This document shows, piece by piece, positions 31,818-38,373 of a DNA stretch of 38,373 bases (positions are counted from its first letter, which is position 1; each line of letters starts with the position of its first letter). Below the pieces are notes generated by a model that saw only the letters and a list, made by a program, of their open reading frames with translations, searched no databases and was not told the origin of the DNA. Origin of the DNA: UBA1794 sp050946375. GTDB taxonomy: Bacteria; Bacteroidota; Bacteroidia; Bacteroidales; Bacteroidaceae. The stretch lies in NCBI GenBank assembly GCA_050946375.1, contig JBMNUT010000018.1, positions 1-38,373 of the forward strand, in the 5' to 3' direction. Made by a program: the position numbers and the translations under genes.

Positions 31818-32701
31818 TCGTTTTCCTCCTTGTTGTCGTTTTCGTTTTTATCGGTTTGTTTCTTTCGTATGCACTCCACCACGGCGGGATTCTTCCGCAC
31901 GGAGTTGAAGAGCAGTTCCAGGTCGAAGCGGCTTTCCTCGCCCGTCTCGTTGGGAAGCACCAGCCCGTAACCGCCGGGCGACGGCTGCCTGTAGAGCACG
32001 TCGGGAGCTTCTGCCTCATCGCTGTCGGCATTGAATTCAAAACGCAGGGCGCGGCACACTTCTTCCACCGTGGCATCCAGACGGACGCCCTGCGTATCGA
32101 GAATAAACACCTCGTCGAGCATGCGACCTATGTCGGCCACCTGGTGCGTGGAGACAAGCAAACTGCGCTCGTCGCTCATGTTTTGCGCAATCAGACGGCG
32201 GAATACGCTCTTGCCGGGTATGTCCAGCCCGTTGGTGGGCTCGTCCATCAGCAGCAGTTCCGTATTGGTGGCCAGGGCGAAGCTGATGAGCACCTTTTTC
32301 CGCTGCCCCATCGAGAGCGTACCCAAGCGCCAATCTTCCCCGCCGAGGTCGAAACCCGCCAGATTGGCCCGCATCTGTTCGTAAGAGAAGCGAGGGTAAA
32401 ACGGCGCATACAGTGCCAGATAGGAATGGAGCTTCAGGTCGGGCACATCGAACTCCTCGGGAAGCAGGAAAAGATGAGACAACTGGTCGGGCCGCCGGCA
32501 GAACGATTCGTAGCCGCGGAAACGCACCGACCCGCCCAGCGGATGCAGGGCGCCGCAAATCAGGTAGAGAAGCGTGCTCTTCCCCACCCCGTTTTCGCCC
32601 AGCAGGCCGCAGATGCGCCCGGGACGAAGGCTGAACGAGAGATTGTCGTAGAGCAACCTGCTGCGTTTGTAGCCGAATTTCAGATTTTCGATTGTAAACA
32701 T
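31814..32701 (-). CDS. ABC transporter ATPase (ABC-2 exporter, YtrB-like)
   Basis: 295 residues. Walker A is GENGVGKST (35-43). The signature is LSMGQRKK, a variant of LSGGQ seen in this branch. Walker B is LLLMDEPTNGLD and the switch His is in STHQV. After the ATPase core (about 1-215) comes an extra C-terminal domain of about 80 residues, rich in Asp/Glu (NADSDEAEAPD), ending in a charged Lys/Asn/Glu tail. It is the first gene of the operon. Transcription probably starts near 32985, giving an untranslated leader of about 280 nt that contains the 22-bp repeats. Confidence 0.92.
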   Translation of the reverse strand: MFTIENLKFGYKRSRLLYDNLSFSLRPGRICGLLGENGVGKSTLLYLICGALHPLGGSVRFRGYESFCRRPDQLSHLFLLPEEFDVPDLKLHSYLALYAPFYPRFSYEQMRANLAGFDLGGEDWRLGTLSMGQRKKVLISFALATNTELLLMDEPTNGLDIPGKSVFRRLIAQNMSDERSLLVSTHQVADIGRMLDEVFILDTQGVRLDATVEEVCRALRFEFNADSDEAEAPDVLYRQPSPGGYGLVLPNETGEESRFDLELLFNSVRKNPAVVECIRKKQTDKNENDNKEENE

Positions 32702-32756
32702 AATATATAATAGGTATCAGTAACTGTCTCCACATTGCACCGCTCTTTCCCGATGG

Positions 32757-32910
32757 CCGCAAGGGGCTTCCGAAAAAGCCTTGCATCCGCATGCAAAAAG
32801 TCTTGCATCCGTTCGGAAAAAGCCTTGCTCCTTTTTCAGAAAAGGTACGGGCCTCTGCAGCAAACGTTGCGTAACTCCTTGCCGAAAAGCAGAAGGCTGC
32901 TCCGGAAAAC
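32757..32910. repeat. 22-bp intergenic repeat, locus F (four regular units, then decayed copies)
   Basis: Units start at 32757, 32779, 32801 and 32823, exactly 22 bp apart. The second, third and fourth begin CCTTGCA, TCTTGCA and CCTTGCT; three end in GGAAAAAG- or AGAAAAG-type tails. Further copies with shifted spacing run to about 32910. They lie in the presumed 5' leader of the ABC-2 operon. Confidence 0.8.
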
Positions 32911-32991
32911 TCCCGACGGCCGGAATGAAAACAAGCATATATTTCGTTACGTTCATGAGGTACTTTTGCGTATTAGTCAAGTAGTACACTG

Positions 32992-33023
32992 CAAATATAG
33001 AGCAACTATTTCCAAAGCCGCAA
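32992..33023 (-). promoter_or_regulatory. Promoter of the ABC-2/GntR operon
   Basis: The minus strand has TATATTTG at 32992-32999 and TTG at 33021-33023 with a 21-bp spacer. No closer promoter is seen before the ATPase start at 32701, so a long leader is implied. Confidence 0.55.
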
Positions 33024-33136
33024 GCAAGCCGCTGTTATTTAACCTTCATTAAGACGAGATCCACTCCCTTCGAGCATTGAAACCACCCGGAAAAAACAGA
33101 ATGCAGCCTCCACACTTCAGCCCCAAAGGGTAGCCA

Positions 33137-33168
33137 CTTGCCCCTGAAAGGGAAAAGTCCTATCTTTG
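33137..33168 (+). promoter_or_regulatory. Promoter of the PF00756 esterase gene
   Basis: CTTG at 33137-33140 and TATCTTTG at 33161-33168 are separated by 20 bp. The start codon lies 161 bp downstream, at 33329. Confidence 0.6.
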
Positions 33169-33233
33169 CGTATGCCTGATGCGGCCCGGTCAGGACGCAA
33201 GTCGGAGTGTGCAACCCTTCAAGGCACACCGAC
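33166..33233 (+). promoter_or_regulatory. Two adjacent hairpins in the esterase 5' leader
   Basis: First hairpin: TTGCGT (33166-33171) with ACGCAA (33195-33200), and inside it CCTGA (33175-33179) with TCAGG (33190-33194). Second hairpin: GTCG-GA-GTGTGC (33201-33212) with GCACACCGAC (33224-33233), leaving a 2-nt bulge. No known riboswitch class is recognised. The remaining leader, to 33328, is C-rich and unstructured to the eye. Confidence 0.45.
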
Positions 33234-33328
33234 ACGCGCGGCTTACGCCCCACCGCCCTGTTCCGCATCAACGCCGCAACCGGATGCATACGCCACCGAA
33301 TCCCCCGCCCACCAAAAATGCAGAACCG

Positions 33329-34138
33329 ATGAAACCGTTTTTCCTCTCCCTGCTGCTCACGATTCTCTTGTGCAGCCCTTGCACGGCCGCCCATGTGGAC
33401 ACCGTGTGGATAACGCCCTCGGCCATGCCGGGAAAAGTACGCACCTGCATCGTTATACCACAAGGGAAACGCCAGACAAAATGCCCCGTAATCTACCTGC
33501 TGCACGGCTACGCCAACGACGGCACCATCTGGCTCCGGCAAATGAACCTGAAGGGACTGGCCGACCGGTATGGGGTCATTTTCGCCTGCCCCGACGGACA
33601 AAACAGCTGGTATTGGGACAGTCCGGTCAATCCTGCCTCGCGCTATGAGACTTTCGTATCGAAGGATTTGCCCCGATACGTGGACAGCCACTACAATACC
33701 ATTGCATCGCGACGCGGACGCGCCATTACCGGTTTCTCCATGGGCGGGCACGGCGCGCTCTGGAATGCCATACGCCACCCCGACGTGTTCAGCGCCGCAG
33801 GCAGCTCGAGCGGAGGGGTAGACGTGCGACCCTGGCCCGGCGCATGGGCCATTGCGCAGTCGCTGGGCCCGATGGAGGAAGCCCCCGAGCGATGGGACGC
33901 CCACTGTGTCGTCAATCTGGTGGACAGCCTCGAAGACGGGGAACTGAAGCTCTTCATCGACTGCGGCTACGAAGATTTCTTTTTCGGCGTAAACAACGAC
34001 CTGCACGAGCGGCTCATGAAACGGAAAATAGCCCATACTTTCCTCGTAGCCCCGGGCAAACACGACTGGAACTACTGGAAGAACAGCTTCGAACAGCAAT
34101 TTCTTTTCTTTTACCTCTACTTTACGCGCGGAAAATAA
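33329..34138 (+). CDS. Secreted esterase of the PF00756 family (esterase D / feruloyl-esterase-like)
   Basis: 269 residues. The start at 33329 is preferred because it opens directly into a signal peptide (MKPFFLSLLLTILLCSPCTAA); the frame extends 50 residues upstream, but those are Pro/Arg-rich and lie in the leader. The hydrolase core has VIYLLHGYAND (oxyanion region), GFSMGGHGAL with nucleophile Ser137, DCGYEDF with Asp211 or Asp216 as the acid, and GKHDWNYW with His245. Length is normal for the family, which includes xylan and feruloyl esterases and S-formylglutathione hydrolases. The signal peptide favours a polysaccharide-esterase role, consistent with the GH43 enzyme downstream. Confidence 0.88.
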   Translation: MKPFFLSLLLTILLCSPCTAAHVDTVWITPSAMPGKVRTCIVIPQGKRQTKCPVIYLLHGYANDGTIWLRQMNLKGLADRYGVIFACPDGQNSWYWDSPVNPASRYETFVSKDLPRYVDSHYNTIASRRGRAITGFSMGGHGALWNAIRHPDVFSAAGSSSGGVDVRPWPGAWAIAQSLGPMEEAPERWDAHCVVNLVDSLEDGELKLFIDCGYEDFFFGVNNDLHERLMKRKIAHTFLVAPGKHDWNYWKNSFEQQFLFFYLYFTRGK

Positions 34139-34151
34139 GGAGGAAAATTCG

Positions 34152-34159
34152 TACCTTTG
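34152..34159 (+). promoter_or_regulatory. -7 element of the slyD-like gene
   Basis: TACCTTTG matches TAnnTTTG, 35 bp before the start codon at 34194. No TTTG is present at the -33 position. Confidence 0.45.
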
Positions 34160-34193
34160 CCCGCTCAAACAGATTACAGCTATTCTATAGAAA

Positions 34194-34871
34194 ATGGAAA
34201 ATACCCCTAACATGTTCTTCATGGTTGCATACAAACTCTATGCAATCGACGCGAACGGCGACAAAACCCTCCGCGAGGAAGCAACCCTGGTGCGCCCCTA
34301 TCAGTTCATTACGGGCATCGGGCTCGTGCTCGAGGCTTTCGAGAACCAGATAAAAGGCCGCAGACAGGGCGAAAAGTTCGACTTCACCATCCCCAAGACC
34401 GATGCGTACGGCGAGCGGGACGAAGAGAGCGTAATCGAATTGCCGCGCAAGACATTCGAAGTAAATGGACACTTCGACAAGGAACAGATATACGAAGGTG
34501 CCATCATCCCCCTCATGGACAGCGAAGGGCACCGCTTCCCCGCTACGGTAGTGAACGTGAACGAAAATGGCGTTACCGTCGATTTGAACTACCCGCTGGC
34601 AGGCTGCGACCTGCAATACGTAGGCGAAATTATCGAAGCCCGCCCGGCAACGAATGAAGAAGTGGAAGGCGTCCTGAACATGCTCAAGGGCGACGGCTGC
34701 GGATGTGGCTGCGGCGGACACGACGGATGCGACGGCTGCGGAGGCGGATGTGGGGAACACGAGGGCGGATGCCACCACGAACATGGAGAATGCCACCACG
34801 GCCACCACGAAGAAGGGCACGAAGGGTGCTGCGGCGGACACGGCGGATGCCACGGACACCATCACGAGTAA
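34194..34871 (+). CDS. slyD: SlyD-type FKBP peptidyl-prolyl isomerase with Cys/His-rich metal-binding tail
   Basis: 225 residues with no signal peptide, so cytoplasmic. Residues about 10-150 form the FKBP domain with the inserted chaperone flap: VAYKLYAID, RPYQFITGIGLVLEAFENQIKGRRQGEKFDFTIPKTDAYGERDEESV, and the return strand VVNVNENGVTVDLNYPLAGCDLQYVGEI. The last 59 residues (167-225) contain 11 Cys and 15 His among Gly and Glu, as in the nickel-binding tail of Escherichia coli SlyD. Expected roles are proline isomerisation, chaperone activity and nickel or zinc handling. A start at the ATG of 34221 (MVAYKL) is also possible. No nickel-enzyme gene is nearby. Confidence 0.9.
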   Translation: MENTPNMFFMVAYKLYAIDANGDKTLREEATLVRPYQFITGIGLVLEAFENQIKGRRQGEKFDFTIPKTDAYGERDEESVIELPRKTFEVNGHFDKEQIYEGAIIPLMDSEGHRFPATVVNVNENGVTVDLNYPLAGCDLQYVGEIIEARPATNEEVEGVLNMLKGDGCGCGCGGHDGCDGCGGGCGEHEGGCHHEHGECHHGHHEEGHEGCCGGHGGCHGHHHE

Positions 34872-34973
34872 ATCACACGCGTCTTAACCCGTTTTTTTCG
34901 ATCGGAAGCGGAAGAAAAAGAAGAAAAGTGCGAAAAATACCCTCAAAAGGAGGGACAATCAGCAAAAAAGCAT

Positions 34974-34981
34974 TACCTTTG
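34974..34981 (+). promoter_or_regulatory. -7 element of tRNA-Ser(CGA)
   Basis: TACCTTTG lies 14 bp before the mature tRNA 5' end, so the primary transcript has only a few leader bases. Confidence 0.6.
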
Positions 34982-34995
34982 CAACCGTAAAAAGA

Positions 34996-35084
34996 GGAAG
35001 AATGCCAGAGTGATCGAATGGGGCGGACTCGAAATCCGCTGTACGGCTTTGTTCGTACCGGGGGTTTGAATCCCTCTTCTTCCG
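34996..35084 (+). tRNA. tRNA-Ser (anticodon CGA)
   Basis: 89 nt. The acceptor arms GGAAGAA and TTCTTCC pair fully, with discriminator G at 35084. The anticodon loop CTCGAAA sits between GCGGA and TCCGC. A long variable arm (GTACGG to CGTACCG) and the T-loop GGTTTGAATCC follow. CCA is not encoded. Confidence 0.96.
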
Positions 35085-35087
35085 CAG

Positions 35088-35122
35088 AAGCCTGCTACAT
35101 CGAGTAGCGGGCTTTTCTTTTT
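35088..35122 (+). terminator. Terminator of tRNA-Ser(CGA)
   Basis: AAGCCTGCTAC (35088-35098) and GTAGCGGGCTT (35104-35114) form an 11-bp stem with one G-T pair, followed by TTCTTTTT. Confidence 0.85.
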
Positions 35123-35194
35123 CAGACAGGGTGGCAAGGCGGAAGTTAGACAGGCAAACGCAAAAAACGATGGAGGATAAATAGAATAAAACCG

Positions 35195-35202
35195 TATCTT
35201 TG
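35195..35202 (+). promoter_or_regulatory. -7 element of the bimodular GH43 gene
   Basis: TATCTTTG lies 46 bp before the start codon at 35249. A -33 TTTG is not evident. Confidence 0.5.
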
Positions 35203-35248
35203 CGACTGTACAGAATACGTATAATTCTTATCCTTCCTTATTATAACC

Positions 35249-37822
35249 ATGACACCCCTACGCAAAATAGCCGCCTTGGGCAGCCTGCTGCTCTTCGCAG
35301 GCATGGCACAGCCTCTCAACGCCCTGATGCACGAAACCAACGCCACATCCCGCACAAGCCTCTACCCGGACGAGAAAAACACAAGGACAGAGCAGGCCAT
35401 CGCTCCCGGCGACAGCCTGCTGCAAAAACGCCCCCTTCGCTTTCGGGCTACCGGCAACCCCATTATCCGGAACGGCTATACCGCCGACCCGGCACCGATG
35501 GTCGCTGGGGATACATTGTGGCTGTTTACCTCGCACGACTCCCCCACTCCCGGACAACACCTGAAAGACTGGCGACTGTTTTCGACAACCGATATGACAG
35601 ACTGGACAGAGCATCCGACTCCGATCCGCCTGAGCGACTTCAAATGGGACAAGAGCGGACGGGCCTATGCGGCACAGGCTATTGAACGGGACGGGAAATA
35701 CTATCTGTACATCAGCACGGACGGCTCGGGAATAGGAGTCGCTGTGGCCAGCCGCCCGCAAGGCCCTTACCAGGACGCGCTGGGCAAACCGCTGCTCACC
35801 GCTGCCGACTGCAAGGGAACGAGCCACTATTGGGCATGCATCGACCCTACGGTATTCATCGACGACGACGGGCAGGCCTGGCTCTTTTGGGGCAATGGAA
35901 AATGTTATGCCGTCAGACTGAAAAGAAACATGATAGAGACAGAAGGGGAAATCATACCGATTGACTTCGAAGGTTTCGAGTTTGAAGAAGCTCCCTGGAT
36001 TCACAAATACAACGGGAAATACTACCTGACGTATGCTTCCCACATGCCCGAACGCATAGACTACGCCATGGCTGACCGGATTGAAGGCCCGTACGAATAC
36101 AAAGGCATTCTGTGCGACGAGACGGGCAGCAGTACGAGCATTCATCCGGGCATCGCGGAATTCAAAGGGCAATGGTACTTTTTCTACCACAACGGGGCGA
36201 TAGGCGGAAACGACACACGGTCTGTCTGCGTAGAGCCTTTCAGCTACAACGCGGATGGCAGCATCGACAAAATCCGGCAGACTGCGCAAGGGATATTCCG
36301 CAAAGACGCTCCGTCACAAACCGGCATGCAAACGGAAGGGAACGCGGCCAACCCGCTGATTTTTGCCGACCTGCCCGACGTATCCATGATACGGGTGGAC
36401 AGCACATACTACCTGAGCAGCACGACCAACCACATGATGCCGGGCGTGCCTGTCCTGAAATCCGATAACCTGACCGACTGGCGCATCGTGCGGTATTGCT
36501 ACGACCGTCTGGACGAAACGGCGGCCCTGAACCTGGAAGAAGGCAAAAACGACTACGGAAACGGGACCTGGGCCAGCAGCCTGCGTTACCACAACGGCCG
36601 ATACTACGTGGCGACTTTCTCCCACACCACGCACAAGACTTATATTTTCTCGACCGACAATATGGAAACCGGCGAATGGACAACCCATGAGTTCGCACCG
36701 GCCTATCATGACCTCTCGCTGTTTTTCGACGAGGACAACGGGCGTGCCTATCTCATTTGGGGAAGCGGAAAGCTGTACATTGCAGAACTGAAAGAAGATT
36801 TGTCCGGCCTTAAGGAGGGAACGGAACGGGTTCTCATAGAAAACGCCAGTGCCCCCTCGGGAGAAGGAGGGCTTCCGGCCGAAGGCTCACAGCTGTTTAA
36901 AGTGAACGGGATGTACTACCTGTTTAACATCACCTGGCCTCCACAGAGCATGCGCACGGTGGTCGTTCACCGTGCCCCGTCGCTCAACGGGCCATGGGAA
37001 GGGAGAGTACTCCTGCAAGACCGGGGCATCGCACAAGGCGGACTGGTCGATACACCCGACGGACGATGGTTCGCTTATTTGTTCCGCGACTATGGTTCGG
37101 TAGGGCGCATTCCCTATCTGGCACCAGTCGCTTGGGTAGACGGATGGCCCGTAATAGGAACAGACGGAAAAGTGCCCGACATTCTGAATCTGCCGGCCAG
37201 CCGGGGACTCATTGGGGGCATCGTGGCTTCTGACGACTTCAGCCGGGAAAAAGGTGAGGCCGACTTACCGCTTGTCTGGCAATGGAATCATCAGCCGGAC
37301 AATGCTCTATGGTCGGTAAAGGAACGGGAAGGTTATCTGCGGTTAAAGACCGGACGTGTGGAAAATGATTTCCTCGAAGCCCGTAATACACTGACGCAAC
37401 GTACCATCGGGCCGACGTGCGCGGGAACCATGGCAATGGACATTTCTCACATGCAGGAAGGGGATTTTGCCGGATTGGCACTCCTTCAGCAACGCTACGG
37501 ACAGGTCGGCGTGCGCATAACGGAGGGAAAAAAGGAAGTAGTGATGGTCAGTGCTGAAACCGGGACTCCGCAAGTCGTTGAAACCCTACCCTACGAGCAA
37601 AACAAGATATACCTGAAAATCGAATGCGACTTCACCAACTTGAAAGACGTCGGTACATTCTACTACAGCCCGGACGGGAAACAATGGACTCAAATAGGCT
37701 CACCCTTAAAAATGACCTATACCATTCCCCAATTCATAGGCTATCGTTTTGCCCTCTTCAACTATGCCACCCTCCACTCCGGTGGCTACATAGACATCGA
37801 CTACTTCCGAATCGAGAAATAA
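35249..37822 (+). CDS. Secreted bimodular GH43 enzyme (two GH43 propellers plus C-terminal beta-sandwich)
   Basis: 857 residues with a signal peptide ending near residue 25. Module one (about 68-345) has base Asp80 in TADPAPM, Asp199 in CIDPTVFIDDDG and acid Glu247 in EFEEAPWIHKYNG. Module two (about 368-665) has base Asp377 in DLPDVSMIRV, Asp488 in YHDLSLFFDEDNG and Glu545 in AEGSQLFKVNGMYYL. The full triad is therefore retained in both, so both may be active. A C-terminal beta-sandwich of about 200 residues (ASDDFSRE to DIDYFRIEK) resembles the domain that completes the active site in xylosidase/arabinofuranosidase-type GH43 proteins. Likely targets are arabinoxylan or arabinan side chains; this is inference from the family. 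A hairpin follows at 37888-37918. Confidence 0.88.
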   Translation: MTPLRKIAALGSLLLFAGMAQPLNALMHETNATSRTSLYPDEKNTRTEQAIAPGDSLLQKRPLRFRATGNPIIRNGYTADPAPMVAGDTLWLFTSHDSPTPGQHLKDWRLFSTTDMTDWTEHPTPIRLSDFKWDKSGRAYAAQAIERDGKYYLYISTDGSGIGVAVASRPQGPYQDALGKPLLTAADCKGTSHYWACIDPTVFIDDDGQAWLFWGNGKCYAVRLKRNMIETEGEIIPIDFEGFEFEEAPWIHKYNGKYYLTYASHMPERIDYAMADRIEGPYEYKGILCDETGSSTSIHPGIAEFKGQWYFFYHNGAIGGNDTRSVCVEPFSYNADGSIDKIRQTAQGIFRKDAPSQTGMQTEGNAANPLIFADLPDVSMIRVDSTYYLSSTTNHMMPGVPVLKSDNLTDWRIVRYCYDRLDETAALNLEEGKNDYGNGTWASSLRYHNGRYYVATFSHTTHKTYIFSTDNMETGEWTTHEFAPAYHDLSLFFDEDNGRAYLIWGSGKLYIAELKEDLSGLKEGTERVLIENASAPSGEGGLPAEGSQLFKVNGMYYLFNITWPPQSMRTVVVHRAPSLNGPWEGRVLLQDRGIAQGGLVDTPDGRWFAYLFRDYGSVGRIPYLAPVAWVDGWPVIGTDGKVPDILNLPASRGLIGGIVASDDFSREKGEADLPLVWQWNHQPDNALWSVKEREGYLRLKTGRVENDFLEARNTLTQRTIGPTCAGTMAMDISHMQEGDFAGLALLQQRYGQVGVRITEGKKEVVMVSAETGTPQVVETLPYEQNKIYLKIECDFTNLKDVGTFYYSPDGKQWTQIGSPLKMTYTIPQFIGYRFALFNYATLHSGGYIDIDYFRIEK

Positions 37823-37880
37823 GTGGGCAATCTGCCTTTTGAAACACTCCCCACCTAAAAACAACAACTCTGCGGGTATA

Positions 37881-37918
37881 AACAAAACCGGGCGGCTACA
37901 TAATAAGTAGTCGCCCGG
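37881..37918 (-). terminator. Terminator of the GT2 gene, facing the GH43 gene
   Basis: CCGGGCGGCTAC (37888-37899) and GTAGTCGCCCGG (37907-37918) form a 12-bp stem with one G-T pair. On the minus strand TTTTGTTT follows, placing it downstream of the partial glycosyltransferase gene. Confidence 0.75.
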
Positions 37919-37987
37919 CTGATTTATGATTATCCTGTCCAAAAATATTTCATAAACCTTTATACCATACATAACATGTAAACAGTC

Positions 37988-38373
37988 TCAACAATCCCGC
38001 CGTAGCAAATGACGATAGACCCAGCTACGTAACCCATTGGGGACTAACCGGACAAGGAAACGAACACTCAAATTCTTAAAAAACAACCCCAAACCAATAT
38101 AGCCAATCCCCACAAACAAGAACTGAAGACGAGCCTCCGTCAGCGCATAACGAAGACCGCCACGACGGCGGAACATATCAGCAGAAGTACGAAACAAAAG
38201 CAAAGACTCCTGCACATTGTAGAACTTGAAACCGTTCATCATCATACGAGCCCACAAATAATAGTCCTCAAACAAAGGATAATGCATATAACCCCCACTC
38301 TCCACAACCGCCCGCTTACGGAACATGACCACCGGATGATTCACCGGGCAACGACTCTTGCCATATTCAAACA
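37988..38373 (-). CDS. GT2-family glycosyltransferase, C-terminal part (runs off the right edge)
   Basis: The frame is open to the last base of the window, reading FEYGKSRCPVNHPVVMFRK at its visible start, so the gene's 5' end lies beyond 38373. About 128 residues are visible. The segment NHPVVMFRKRAVVESGGY with LFEDYYLWARMMMNGFKFYNV is the acceptor and catalytic-base region of GT-A glycosyltransferases in the amylovoran/capsule-type group (ED-Y-LW motif). A mildly hydrophobic, basic C-terminus (FLFVGIGYIGLGLFFKNLSVRF) may associate with the membrane. It probably belongs to a surface-polysaccharide locus further right. Confidence 0.85.
   Translation of the reverse strand, partial: FEYGKSRCPVNHPVVMFRKRAVVESGGYMHYPLFEDYYLWARMMMNGFKFYNVQESLLLFRTSADMFRRRGGLRYALTEARLQFLFVGIGYIGLGLFFKNLSVRFLVRLVPNGLRSWVYRHLLRRDC

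Noticed and set aside
7335..32910. 22-bp arrays as CRISPR
   Set aside because: The units adjoin directly with no unique spacers, vary from copy to copy, and no cas gene is present.
32961..32968. Plus-strand TACTTTTG as a promoter
   Set aside because: It fits TAnnTTTG, but there is no -33 box and no gene until 33329, which has its own better promoter at 33137-33168.
33179..33328. Longer N-terminus for the PF00756 esterase
   Set aside because: The extra 50 residues are Pro/Arg/His-rich and would place the signal peptide internally. The ATG at 33329 begins the signal peptide directly.
1..38373. Insertion sequence, prophage or conjugative element
   Set aside because: No transposase, integrase, relaxase or phage structural protein was seen in any frame, and neither tRNA-Ser gene is followed by an integrase or an obvious repeated 3' end.

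Overview
The window is chromosomal DNA from a moderately GC-rich member of the Bacteroidales (Bacteroidaceae or a close relative). Four things point there: -7 elements of the form TAnnTTTG upstream of many genes, an RprX/RprY two-component pair, several secreted glycoside hydrolases of the kind these bacteria use on plant and host glycans, and an outer-membrane beta-barrel receptor of the PF14905 type. No transposase, integrase, phage gene or CRISPR array is visible. The genus cannot be fixed by reading alone.

Layout. 1-1036 is a gene-free stretch with a degenerate ~55-bp tandem array, GC-rich palindromes and paired long hairpins. 1037-4786 (minus) carries a secreted DPP4-type peptidase and a secreted esterase. 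5035-7248 (plus) is rprY-rprX. 7501-13767 (plus) holds a GH97 enzyme and a 1379-residue GH43 enzyme with several accessory domains. 13859-16098 (minus) is purT followed by a GT4 glycosyltransferase. 16361-16954 is an unusual ECF sigma-like gene that has region 2 but no recognisable region 4. 17005-19685 (minus) is an NtrC-type regulator with its histidine kinase. 19871-26108 (plus), divergent from that pair, is a TolC / membrane-fusion / ABC ATPase / FtsX-permease export operon. Its upstream region has a near-consensus sigma-54 promoter and a phased cluster of inverted half-sites, so the two-component pair very probably controls it. 26192-26276 is tRNA-Ser(TGA). 26413-29540 (minus) holds a Crp/Fnr regulator and a TonB-dependent receptor-like protein. 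29715-32701 (minus) is a four-gene operon: ABC-2 ATPase, permease, GntR (YtrA-like) regulator and a membrane-anchored protein of unknown function. 33329-37822 (plus) has a PF00756 esterase with a structured leader, a SlyD-type prolyl isomerase with a Cys/His-rich tail, tRNA-Ser(CGA) and a bimodular GH43 enzyme. A GT2 glycosyltransferase runs off the right edge on the minus strand.

The most unexpected pattern is an intergenic 22-bp repeat. At least seven intergenic regions, from about 7.3 to 32.9 kb, contain two to five head-to-tail degenerate units of almost exactly 22 bp. Their shared elements are TGCA or GCAAG near the start and CTTTTCCGAAAAG at the end. They occur between genes in every relative orientation, including inside the efflux operon, and some are built into terminator hairpins. 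They code for nothing and lack CRISPR spacers. I do not recognise them as a described family. All statements come from reading the sequence; no search or alignment was run.
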